Of a DNA stretch of 64,000 nt, positions 26,774 through 33,862 are shown piece after piece. The position numbers and the translations under genes are program-made. Source of the DNA: Caldicellulosiruptor diazotrophicus (GTDB lineage Bacteria; Bacillota; Thermoanaerobacteria; Caldicellulosiruptorales; Caldicellulosiruptoraceae); assembly GCF_017347585.1 (NCBI RefSeq), contig NZ_AP024480.1, positions 424,001 through 488,000 on the forward strand, given 5' to 3'. A model generated the notes under the pieces. It worked only from the letters and a program-made list of their open reading frames with translations, was not told where the DNA came from and ran no database searches. Position 1 is the stretch's first letter, and each line of letters starts with the position of its first letter.

Positions 26774-26950
26774 ATGAGCAAGCATTTTTTACACAAAAAC
26801 AAAAATTGGTTGGGTCTTGTACTACTTATCATCGGTATAGGTATTTTAATATCACTACTGATGCCCCCTTGGCTTTTAGCTTTTATAATTGCAGTGGTGT
26901 TAATAAGTGCAGGAATATATCTATTTTTAAAGGATGGGAGATGGAAGTAA
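26774..26950 (+). CDS. Small two-segment membrane protein upstream of spoVM
   Basis: 58 residues: MSKHFLHKNKNW, then two hydrophobic segments (about 13-31 LGLVLLIIGIGILISLLM and 34-51), ending LKDGRWK. The frame is clean and ends one base before the spoVM start, so the two are probably cotranscribed. The ribosome site is weak. I do not recognise a family. A possible -10, TATAAT, is at 26731-26736. Confidence 0.6.
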   Translation: MSKHFLHKNKNWLGLVLLIIGIGILISLLMPPWLLAFIIAVVLISAGIYLFLKDGRWK

Positions 26951-26951
26951 A

Positions 26952-27032
26952 ATGAGAATCATGGTGTTCAAAATGCCAAGGTTTTTGAGCAAGTTAATAA
27001 AAAAGCTGTTTAAAATAAGTGATGATAAATAA
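26952..27032 (+). CDS. spoVM: Stage V sporulation protein M-like peptide
   Basis: 26 residues, the exact length of B. subtilis SpoVM, with the same pattern: a short basic N-terminus, Pro at position 9 in KMPRFLSKLIKKLF, then an amphipathic helix. SpoVM senses the convex forespore surface and anchors the SpoIVA coat ATPase. The next gene is convergent rpmB (L28), which is the B. subtilis arrangement (spoVM beside rpmB), so synteny supports the call. GGGAG/GGAAG lies upstream of the ATG. It follows the 58-residue membrane protein gene by one base. Confidence 0.85.
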   Translation: MRIMVFKMPRFLSKLIKKLFKISDDK

Positions 27033-27036
27033 AGAA

Positions 27037-27072
27037 AAAAGTTCAAGATAAATTTGCTTATCTTGAACTTTT
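27037..27072. terminator. Bidirectional terminator between spoVM and rpmB
   Basis: A perfect 15-bp stem, AAAAGTTCAAGATAA (27037-27051) with TTATCTTGAACTTTT (27058-27072). The ends give T-runs on both strands. Confidence 0.88.
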
Positions 27073-27077
27073 CTATT

Positions 27078-27266
27078 TTAAGCACGGACAACCTTGCCTG
27101 CCTTTATACAGCTTGTGCAAACATATATTCTCTTTCTCTGACCATTTTTCAGAAGAACTTTTATTTTCTTTACATTTGGCTTCCATGTTCTTCTTGACTT
27201 CTTGTTTGAGTGGCTTACTTTATTTCCAAAAGAGACTTTTTTACCGCAAACTTCGCACATTGCCAT
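27078..27266 (-). CDS. rpmB: 50S ribosomal protein L28
   Basis: 62 residues. CEVCGKKVSFGNKVSHS at the start and YVCTSCIKAGKV at the end carry two CxxC pairs (a zinc-binding L28 form), with the conserved RRTWKPN in the middle. Ribosomal large-subunit protein. Monocistronic, convergent with spoVM. A possible promoter lies upstream on the minus strand (TTGCTC at 27345-27340, 18-base spacer, TAAAAT at 27321-27316). Confidence 0.97.
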   Translation of the reverse strand: MAMCEVCGKKVSFGNKVSHSNKKSRRTWKPNVKKIKVLLKNGQRKRIYVCTSCIKAGKVVRA

Positions 27267-27348
27267 CCTTTATTTCCCTCCCTTTTCTCATCAGAAGCTT
27301 AAAAAGCCACACAATATTTTAACATAAAAAAGAGAAAAAGAGCAAGGA

Positions 27349-28425
27349 TTAATTTTCTTTATACAGTATAGCCTCATTATCAATATAAAGCTCACAGTTG
27401 ATATAGTCATTTTTAATTTCAACATCTTTTACAAGCTCAATTCTGTACATACTTGATGTGTACCAGTTAAGCTTTGGTTGAACATTTACAAAAGGAAGTC
27501 TACTCTCAAGTGATGGCAGGAGATAGTTCCAGTTTACATAATGATTGAAGTTCTCAATGATGTCCGTAATAACTGTATTGAACTTATTCAACAAAAGTTT
27601 TTGAAATTCATGCCATTTTGAAAGCGAAGCTTCGATGTTTGTAAGACCAAAGTAGCCTGCACAACCTGCACCTTTTAAGCTTGAAATTGTTCTTGTAAAG
27701 CATAGGTCCAAAGCCTCAATTGTCTCTGGTGGGTCTATTGTAAATGTGTCAAAGCTTTTAACAAAATCCTCAGGAAGTTTATTTCTAAAATCGTATTCAA
27801 TAGCTTTGAGATTTAAATTGTATTCTTTTGCAGCCTGATTTATAAAGTCAACAAGTCGTTTGTCAATTTCTAAAACTATGACCTCTTTAGGGAGTTTTGT
27901 TAGTGCTCCTGCAATTGAAACAAGGTCATCGTCACCAAATACTATTAGCTTTTTTCCAACCAAATCTCCTTTTTTAATCATCAGCGCAATTCGTGAATAT
28001 GCTGTTTCTTCTGTGACGTATCCCTGGTCGAACTCAACAATTGCATCAGGTCTTGTCTTGACAATCTCTTTAAACTTCTCATAAGCATCCTTGATTTCAG
28101 AAAAGACTATTCCTCTTCCTTCGCAATAAGAACATGTGTAATTTTTTACAATAGGAATATTGTTAGTGCTTATAAATTCTTTTCCTTTTTCTGTTAATAT
28201 CAAGTTACCTGATTCATCCGTCTTGGCAAAATCTATTGAAATAAGATAGTTAATTGTTTCTCTTACCACAGCAAACGGTTTTTGTGACAAAAAAATAACT
28301 TCCCAAAAATGGTTTGTGGAATTTAGTGCAGAGAGTATTTTTTCTATATCTCTTTGATTTACCTCAACTTTTGTCTTGTTCTGTACAAAATCAACAGCAG
28401 CTTTTAATACATCCACTTCTACCAC
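27349..28425 (-). CDS. bpsA: N4-bis(aminopropyl)spermidine synthase
   Basis: 358 residues. The N-terminal winged-helix-like region (about 1-90) is followed by the cysteine motif CSYCEGRG and an SAM-type Rossmann domain with FGDDDLVSIAGAL, the acid VLEIDKR and the active-site IDPPET. These are the marks of BpsA, which adds aminopropyl groups from decarboxylated SAM to spermidine to make branched quaternary polyamines, known from thermophiles such as Thermococcus and Thermus. It supports a thermophilic host. It is divergent from truD. Confidence 0.88.
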   Translation of the reverse strand: MVEVDVLKAAVDFVQNKTKVEVNQRDIEKILSALNSTNHFWEVIFLSQKPFAVVRETINYLISIDFAKTDESGNLILTEKGKEFISTNNIPIVKNYTCSYCEGRGIVFSEIKDAYEKFKEIVKTRPDAIVEFDQGYVTEETAYSRIALMIKKGDLVGKKLIVFGDDDLVSIAGALTKLPKEVIVLEIDKRLVDFINQAAKEYNLNLKAIEYDFRNKLPEDFVKSFDTFTIDPPETIEALDLCFTRTISSLKGAGCAGYFGLTNIEASLSKWHEFQKLLLNKFNTVITDIIENFNHYVNWNYLLPSLESRLPFVNVQPKLNWYTSSMYRIELVKDVEIKNDYINCELYIDNEAILYKEN

Positions 28426-28560
28426 CTCCTCATAATTATTTATTATTACCCGAATTTTCAGTAATATAGTTTGTTGACAACAATATATAATGATATCATA
28501 ATAAAATAAGGTGTCAATAAGAGTTTTGAAAAATTGAGGATTTAAAAGGGTGATAATAGT

Positions 28561-29730
28561 TTGAAAATTAAGGTTTTGCCAGAGGATTTTGTAGTAAAAG
28601 AAAAACTTAAGCTAGAGATAAAACCGTCGGGGAGATACAAGATTTATCTTTTGACAAAAAGGCACTGGAACACGGTTGATGCTCTCAGGATCATCTCAAA
28701 AGAGAACAAGATTTCACTTGAGAAGATTGGCTGTGCAGGCAGAAAAGATAGGCATGCACTTACTTTTCAGTATATTTCTGTGCCAAGGGAATATACCATA
28801 AATTTTAATAAAGAAAACGTAAAAGTAGAGTTTATAGGGTATTCAGATGATTTTGTATCACCATTGATTCTTGAAGGGAATTTTTTTGAAATAACAATAA
28901 GAAAATTAAAAAATAAGGATGAGAAAATTTTACGAAGATTAAATGAAGTGCAGCAGTTTGGCTTTCCCAACTACTTTGATGACCAGCGGTTTGGAAGCAG
29001 TCAAAGTGAAGATGAGTTCATAGGCGAAAAGATTGTTAAAAAACATTACAACGGTGCTCTCAAACTTTACTTTACAACCATTCATCCTGAAGATAAAAAA
29101 GAAGAAAAGGAGAGGAAGAAAAAAATCTCTGAGCTTTGGGGAGATTTCGAAAAGATACTGCCTCTTTGTAAAACGAAGGTAGAAAGGGATATTATAAAAA
29201 CTCTTTTAAAAGGTAAGAGCAGACACTATTTAATTAGAGCACTCAATCTTATTCCCAAAGAAGAGATGTCTATTTTTCTTTCTGCTTACCAGAGCTATAT
29301 ATGGAACAGGACATTGATTGCAGTTTTGCCTTATTATGTTGATTTGTTAAAACCTGTAAAGGGGAAAATTATGGACTACTTGATTTACACTACACTTTCA
29401 ACAAAGTCTTTAAATAGTTTAAAAAACCTCCACATTCCAACCGTTTCATCAAAAATACCATATGTGAGTGATATTGTAAATAACGCTATTTTAGAGATTT
29501 TAAACGAAAGAGGAGTAAAACCTTCTGATTTTGATATTGAAAGGATTAAGAGCTGGTATTTTAAATCATTTTTACGACCTGCCATAGTCTTTCCAGAAAA
29601 GCTTGAGGTTTCAAGCTTTGAAGAGGATGATTTTTACAGCGGGTATTATAAGCTAAGGATAAAATTCTATCTTCCTGCGGGATCCTTTGCAACCATGCTT
29701 ATAAAAAGTTTAACAATTACAAACATATAA
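28561..29730 (+). CDS. truD: tRNA pseudouridine synthase TruD
   Basis: 389 residues from a TTG at 28561 behind AAAAGGGTGAT. TruD signature motifs: the catalytic Asp in GCAGRKDRHALTFQYIS, NYFDDQRFGS, and FLSAYQSYIWN. It isomerises uridine 13 of tRNA-Glu in E. coli. The TruD insertion domain seems small. TruD is standard in Archaea and Proteobacteria and less usual in Firmicutes. It is followed directly by tRNA-His and tRNA-Gln, but these have their own promoter. Confidence 0.9.
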   Translation: MKIKVLPEDFVVKEKLKLEIKPSGRYKIYLLTKRHWNTVDALRIISKENKISLEKIGCAGRKDRHALTFQYISVPREYTINFNKENVKVEFIGYSDDFVSPLILEGNFFEITIRKLKNKDEKILRRLNEVQQFGFPNYFDDQRFGSSQSEDEFIGEKIVKKHYNGALKLYFTTIHPEDKKEEKERKKKISELWGDFEKILPLCKTKVERDIIKTLLKGKSRHYLIRALNLIPKEEMSIFLSAYQSYIWNRTLIAVLPYYVDLLKPVKGKIMDYLIYTTLSTKSLNSLKNLHIPTVSSKIPYVSDIVNNAILEILNERGVKPSDFDIERIKSWYFKSFLRPAIVFPEKLEVSSFEEDDFYSGYYKLRIKFYLPAGSFATMLIKSLTITNI

Positions 29731-29736
29731 TCGCTA

Positions 29737-29765
29737 TTGACTAACTGGGCTGTTGCCTTTATAAT
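29737..29765 (+). promoter_or_regulatory. Sigma-A promoter of the tRNA-His/tRNA-Gln pair
   Basis: TTGACT (29737-29742), a 17-base spacer, TATAAT (29760-29765), 22 bases before tRNA-His. Confidence 0.8.
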
Positions 29766-29787
29766 ATGATTTGCTTGTTAAAGAGGC

Positions 29788-29865
29788 GGTGGATATAGCT
29801 CAGTTGGTTAGAGCGCCAGGTTGTGGCCCTGGAGGTCATGGGTTCGAGTCCCATTATCCACCCCA
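29788..29865 (+). tRNA. tRNA-His (GTG)
   Basis: GTGGATATAGCTCAGTTGG opens the tRNA, the anticodon loop is TTGTGGC (anticodon GTG), T-loop GGGTTCGAGTCCC, acceptor TATCCAC. The extra 5' G at 29788, paired to C73, is the His identity element. CCA is encoded. Confidence 0.97.
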
Positions 29866-29879
29866 TATATAAAATAAGT

Positions 29880-29955
29880 TGGGGTGTCGCCAAGCGGTAA
29901 GGCACAGGACTTTGACTCCTGCATTCCGGTGGTTCGAATCCACCCACCCCAGCCA
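29880..29955 (+). tRNA. tRNA-Gln (TTG)
   Basis: The acceptor TGGGGTG (29880-29886) pairs with CACCCCA. The anticodon loop is CTTTGAC (anticodon TTG), T-loop GGTTCGAATCC, with an encoded CCA at the end. It is 14 bases after tRNA-His and cotranscribed. Confidence 0.97.
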
Positions 29956-30554
29956 TTTTTGTTTTATGGAGTATTCTCAAGTGTTACATGGAACAGTTAA
30001 AAAATGTAAAATGGCAAACAAAAACATCAAGTCCTGTAGTCAATTTTAAAGGCAAAATAGGTGGCAGGATTTTAAGAGGATAAAGGATACAATCTCTTGA
30101 AGAAGACAGCACCACCAATCGCAGAGTTTAAAAACTTTGCGAGAGGTGTTTTTTTATGTCCAATAAGGTGTCTTTGAATTTATGCAGAGGAAACATATAA
30201 AAAATTTGGGTTGTTTGATTGGTTGAATGGGGTTTAAATTATAAAAGTCAGATTGTTCAAGAAATTTTCTTTGGATCAGTTCACTACAATCATTTCAGGT
30301 AATTTTTTCCTTTGGATTTATATTTGTTTTATCAGTGTATAATTAGAATGCAAGAAATAAAATAAGTGGTTTGATTTAACAGGAAACAATAAGAGGTAAA
30401 TTTTTTACTTTGACAAGACAAAAAAATACAAATATGGGTACAAAATATTGCAAAAAAAAACAATATTATGAATTGAAATTAAAAACAGCAGTTATAGATT
30501 ATAATTAAAGGTTCTTAAATGAAATAGAATTAAAAAACGAAAGGGTGAGAAGAT
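29956..30554 (+). other. Non-coding stretch after the tRNA pair
   Basis: Six hundred bases of AT-rich sequence without a convincing gene on either strand. The only clear structure is the terminator-like hairpin at 30109-30157. The last 50 bases hold a TATAAT (about 30492-30497) and the ribosome site of the protease gene. No direct copy of the tRNA 3' ends was spotted. Confidence 0.6.
30109..30157 (+). terminator. Terminator-like hairpin downstream of the tRNA pair
   Basis: CACC-CGCA-AGTTT pairs with AACT-TGCG-GGTG (three stem blocks with small bulges) and is followed by seven T residues. It lies 150 bases past tRNA-Gln, so it may end the tRNA transcript or be a relic of a lost gene. Confidence 0.65.
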
Positions 30555-31178
30555 ATGGTCAAAAAATTACTAAAAAAGGGAAGGTACAAAAGAATCGTGA
30601 TTAGTGCTATTGTGTTTTTTACATTACTCTTACTGAACCTTAGTGATGCATTTGCAGAAAATACAGTTACGTATGTTGAACTTCCAGTTAAAAAGGTAAG
30701 TCAGGCATATTCAAATTGGTGCTGGGCAGCAGGGTGTGAGTCGATATTGTACTATTGCAAAAACTATTTAGGTTTTGGGAGAGAGGCAACACAGTGGGAT
30801 ATAGTGAAATATATCTATGGAAGTTACGTAAATAAAACTGGAGGATTTTCTGATATACAAAGAGCGCTCAACTATTATGGTGTTGGTTATTCAGAGATAA
30901 AACCTGTAAGTGGTTGGACAATTTCATATGATCAAATTATTCAACAAGTAGTAACTTATAGAAGACCAATAGGTGGACATTTTTACGTTAAAGGTGCACA
31001 TTTTGCAGTTATATGCGGAATATGGCAATATTTTGATGTGAATGCATATATGCAAAATTATGTTGTAATCATGGATCCAGATATAGGAGGTTTAAGATTT
31101 ATATCTGATTTAGAATTGAGAGATGGTGATTCTGAGTGGGAATTAAATAATGCAGCGAGAGTTTACAGAGCTATCTAA
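30555..31178 (+). CDS. Secreted papain-like cysteine protease (C39/AvrRpt2-like)
   Basis: 207 residues, AAAGGGTGAG before the ATG. A signal peptide (about 1-34) ends LSDAFA-ENT. The mature part has the papain-like active site QAYSNWCWAAG: oxyanion Gln50 six residues before nucleophile Cys56, as in papain. His149 lies in KGAHFAVICG and the third residue is probably Asp174 in VIMDPDIGG. The NWCWAA motif is shared by C39-type and AvrRpt2-family (PF12385) peptidases. With no ABC transporter or bacteriocin gene nearby, a leader-peptidase role is unlikely; it is probably an exported endopeptidase. It is followed 19 bases later by a membrane-anchored protein gene that may be its partner or target. 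Substrate unknown. Confidence 0.82.
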   Translation: MVKKLLKKGRYKRIVISAIVFFTLLLLNLSDAFAENTVTYVELPVKKVSQAYSNWCWAAGCESILYYCKNYLGFGREATQWDIVKYIYGSYVNKTGGFSDIQRALNYYGVGYSEIKPVSGWTISYDQIIQQVVTYRRPIGGHFYVKGAHFAVICGIWQYFDVNAYMQNYVVIMDPDIGGLRFISDLELRDGDSEWELNNAARVYRAI

Positions 31179-31197
31179 TAATGGGGAGGAAATAAAT

Positions 31198-32175
31198 ATG
31201 AAAAAAGGGAATATACTTTTGATAATAATTTTAGCAATAATGTTGATACAATTATTCGGTATACCAATATTGGCATATGAAAAATTTGATTCTATTATAA
31301 ATCATAATGAAGAAATTATGAAACTCAGGAGAGAATTGACTGCCGAATCTCATTTGAACGCTCTGCTTGAACTTCTAAATAGAGATAATAGTTTTATTAA
31401 GAAACAATTGGATGAAATTACAGGTAATAAGGTTTCATATGATTTCAAAAAGTTTAAAATAAGTGATGAGTATGAGGTGTACAGATTATTTGAGTTTCCT
31501 TATAAATCAAAATTAGCCTCTAATGGTTATACAAGAATTTTTTATTTTGAGGAAGATATTAGAAAGAAAATAGAAAATCTTGAATTTAGTTCATTTAGTG
31601 ATTTACTTAAAAAGGGGTTTGTTAAAAAAGAGTGGGCAAGAATAATATATTACGATGATAAACCAGTTGGATACATGTTAATTGGTTGGGATAATAATAA
31701 TTATTCTTATGTTATTTCGTATTCAACAATGGGATACAGTGGGTTAGGAGAAGCAATTATATTTATGAGAGAATTTTTAAGAAGCAAAGGACAACCACAA
31801 AACGTTAAGATTGTTGACGCTCAAGAAAAATCATTATATGTAGCATCTGAAGATGGGAACTGGTGGTGCACTGATGCTGCAGATTCTTCAAATCCAGAAA
31901 TATATAGAAAAAAAATATGGCATTTTGATGAAATAAAAGACGGGTTGAATAACAGACCAAAAGAGATACTGAATTATTTTGATGAGATGCAAAAAGATCC
32001 CGATAATATAAAAATGGGTGGAAGTCCATATAAACCTTTGTTTGAAACTGCAACTGAAAAAAAGGAAAAGATAAAAAATGTTTTAGTTGCGACATTGTTG
32101 CTATCTATAACAGCAATTTTTGTTGCAGGTGTGAATTTATTATCGAAATACAAAAAAAGAGTATCTATACATTAA
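31198..32175 (+). CDS. Membrane-anchored extracytoplasmic protein, partner of the protease gene, function unknown
   Basis: 325 residues from the ATG at 31198, preceded by GGGGAGGAAATAAAT. The open frame begins at 31150 inside the protease gene but that start has no ribosome site. An N-terminal hydrophobic segment (about 4-24, ending PILAYE) is a signal or anchor. The long soluble part is charged, with a region (about 140-220) containing GYMLIGWDNNNYSYVISYSTMG. A C-terminal membrane segment (about 297-315, VLVATLLLSITAIFVAGV) is followed by KYKKR. A Type I or double-anchored topology is likely. I do not recognise the family. Cotranscription with the cysteine protease suggests a functional pair. 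Confidence 0.7.
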   Translation: MKKGNILLIIILAIMLIQLFGIPILAYEKFDSIINHNEEIMKLRRELTAESHLNALLELLNRDNSFIKKQLDEITGNKVSYDFKKFKISDEYEVYRLFEFPYKSKLASNGYTRIFYFEEDIRKKIENLEFSSFSDLLKKGFVKKEWARIIYYDDKPVGYMLIGWDNNNYSYVISYSTMGYSGLGEAIIFMREFLRSKGQPQNVKIVDAQEKSLYVASEDGNWWCTDAADSSNPEIYRKKIWHFDEIKDGLNNRPKEILNYFDEMQKDPDNIKMGGSPYKPLFETATEKKEKIKNVLVATLLLSITAIFVAGVNLLSKYKKRVSIH

Positions 32176-32263
32176 ACCATTTGGATTTAAAATTAAATTC
32201 AAATTGGTATGTTTGCAATTAGAAAGTTAATGATTTATTTCAAGAGTAAATTAAAAATATTAG

Positions 32264-32300
32264 AAAGAGGATGTTCTTGCAGAAAGACATCCTCTTTTAT
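32264..32300 (+). terminator. Terminator of the protease-partner operon
   Basis: AAAGAGGATGT (32264-32274) pairs with ACATCCTCTTT (32287-32297), followed by TATTG. It is a strong 11-bp stem with a short T-run. Confidence 0.8.
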
Positions 32301-32374
32301 TGCACAACTCAGGAATTTTTGATAAAATAATTCTAAAAAAACTTTGAATCACTATAGGAGAGAGTTGATAAAAA

Positions 32375-32551
32375 GTGAAACTCAGAAAAGGTGCACTCTC
32401 TTATCTACGTGGTGTTTTTATTATCTCATTTTTTCTTATGTTTATAGTTGTGTTTGTATTTCAGTATTCTAATAGTCCTGGAATAGATTTTTTGTTATCT
32501 TTGTTGGTTGCACATTATATCTGCAAGAGTATATTTTCGTTAGAAGATTAG
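32375..32551 (+). CDS. 58-residue membrane microprotein, function unknown
   Basis: GTG start at 32375, MKLRKGALSYLRG, then one strong membrane segment (about 14-32, VFIISFFLMFIVVFVFQ) and a second weaker hydrophobic stretch FLLSLLVAHYICKSIF. A ribosome site, TAGGAGAGAG, lies about 13 bases upstream, longer than usual. The frame is clean and codon use matches the neighbours. No family is recognised. It lies between the protease operon terminator and the toxin-antitoxin pair. Confidence 0.5.
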   Translation: MKLRKGALSYLRGVFIISFFLMFIVVFVFQYSNSPGIDFLLSLLVAHYICKSIFSLED

Positions 32552-32657
32552 TTGGTAAGTTGTTGTATTACAATTTTTCTAAACTAAACTTGGGGATAAG
32601 ACGAAGGTGAAAAAAGTTAAGTAGAACAAAAATTTGATAATAGAAGGTGCTTTGAAA

Positions 32658-33095
32658 GTGATAAGAAGAAATAAAATTGATATTGATCATGCTAAAAAAG
32701 TTATTAAAGATTTGGGTGCATTTTTCAGCAGGTTTGGGAACAAGGTTGTTGCTGCTTATTTTTTTGGTTCATTTGCAATGGGCACGTATACTCCGCTTTC
32801 TGATATAGACATAGCAATTTTATTTGACAAGGAACTTTCCAAAACAATAGTGGAAGAACTTGAAAATGAAATTCTTGATGGGCTTATGAAAATGCTTAAA
32901 ACTGATGAAATTGATCTTGTTATTCTTAATCACGCACCTTTATCTGTTAGATACGGAGTATTAAAAACTGGGAAGATAGTTTACTGTAGCAATACAGAAA
33001 AAATGGTTGACTTTCAAACAGAGGTCATTTCAAAATATCTTGATATAAAGCCTTATAGGGAAGAATTTTATAGAGAATTTTTAAAATCTTTATAA
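32658..33095 (+). CDS. mntA: MNT-type nucleotidyltransferase antitoxin
   Basis: About 145 residues from a GTG at 32658, eight bases after GAAGGTG. The frame is open from a TTG at 32634 without a ribosome site. The minimal nucleotidyltransferase motif GSFAMGTYTPLSDIDIAI carries the GSxxxG and DxD residues; the third acid is in DEIDLVIL. It is 31 bases upstream of an HEPN gene. In MntA-HepT modules this enzyme AMPylates and silences the HEPN RNase. Inside an otherwise accessory stretch between tRNA genes. Confidence 0.85.
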   Translation: MIRRNKIDIDHAKKVIKDLGAFFSRFGNKVVAAYFFGSFAMGTYTPLSDIDIAILFDKELSKTIVEELENEILDGLMKMLKTDEIDLVILNHAPLSVRYGVLKTGKIVYCSNTEKMVDFQTEVISKYLDIKPYREEFYREFLKSL

Positions 33096-33126
33096 AGATT
33101 TTTTGAAAGGAGTTTGTTTTTAAGAT

Positions 33127-33558
33127 ATGGACGAAAAAATATTATTTCATTTAAAGCTCTTAAAAAAATATACAGAGTTATTAAAAGATATATCAAAAGT
33201 TGATTTCGAGGAATATATGAAAAATGAAATCTTAAAAGGTGCGGCTCAGAGGTATTTACAAGTTGCAATTGAAACATGTATCAACATTGGAAATAGAATA
33301 ATTTCAATAGAACAAACAAAAGGTAAAAATATAAAAACGCCTGAAACATATGTAGATATATTTTTGGCATTGGCTCAATTGGATATTATTAATGACGAAT
33401 TTAGCACAAGGCTTTCTCAAATGGCAAAGTTTAGAAACAAACTGGTACATCTTTATTGGGAAATTGATGATAGTTTGGTTTATAGGTTTATAAAAGAAAA
33501 GATACAAGATTTTGAAGAATATATTTGTTGTATAAAAAAGTATGTCCAAAATAATTGA
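33127..33558 (+). CDS. hepT: HEPN (HepT-like) toxin ribonuclease
   Basis: 143 residues, all-helical, with the HEPN active-site motif RNKLVHLYW (R-x4-H, plus downstream Tyr), near residue 104. The ILKGAAQRYLQVAIETCINIGN block is typical of DUF86/HepT. It would cleave RNA when unmodified. Paired with the upstream nucleotidyltransferase as a type VII toxin-antitoxin system. GAAAGGAG lies upstream of the start. The catalytic Arg and His are intact, so the toxin appears functional. Confidence 0.87.
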   Translation: MDEKILFHLKLLKKYTELLKDISKVDFEEYMKNEILKGAAQRYLQVAIETCINIGNRIISIEQTKGKNIKTPETYVDIFLALAQLDIINDEFSTRLSQMAKFRNKLVHLYWEIDDSLVYRFIKEKIQDFEEYICCIKKYVQNN

Positions 33559-33629
33559 TATTTATTGTAAACTTTACAGTATAATCATTTTAAGTTAATT
33601 GTTTGTATATTTCGAACAAAAGTTTGGTA

Positions 33630-33658
33630 TTGTAGAGTCAGCAGACATCAGCTATAAT
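33630..33658 (+). promoter_or_regulatory. Sigma-A promoter of tRNA-Lys
   Basis: TTGTAG (33630-33635), a 17-base spacer, TATAAT (33653-33658), 19 bases before the tRNA. Confidence 0.65.
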
Positions 33659-33677
33659 AACAATGCATCTTATATAT

Positions 33678-33753
33678 GGGCCATTAGCTCAGTAGGCAGA
33701 GCACCAGCCTTTTAAGCTGGGTGTCCCGCGTTCGAGTCGCGGATGGCTCACCA
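33678..33753 (+). tRNA. tRNA-Lys (TTT)
   Basis: The acceptor GGGCCAT pairs with ATGGCTC. D-arm TAGCTCAGTAGGCAGAGCA, anticodon stem CCAGC/GCTGG with loop CTTTTAA (anticodon TTT), T-loop CGCGTTCGAGTCGCG, encoded CCA. 76 bases. Confidence 0.97.
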
Positions 33754-33767
33754 TCTTCAAAAATATA

Positions 33768-33791
33768 AGCCCTTGAAAAAGGGCTTTTTTG
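33768..33791 (+). terminator. Terminator of tRNA-Lys
   Basis: AAGCCCTT (33768-33775) pairs with AAGGGCTT (33779-33786), followed by TTTTT. Confidence 0.88.
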
Positions 33792-33862
33792 TTTATATTG
33801 AAAAATGAAGTTTGCTGTGATAAAGTTTTAATAAAAAAAGGAAAGGAAAAGCTATATAAAAA

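Noticed and set aside
28473..28500. Promoter with TTGACA between bpsA and truD
   Set aside because: A TTGACA is present but no -10 box lies at acceptable spacing. The ATGATATCAT palindrome there is short.
31150..31197. Longer start for the membrane-anchored partner
   Set aside because: It lies inside the protease gene with no ribosome site, and would put polar residues before the signal segment.
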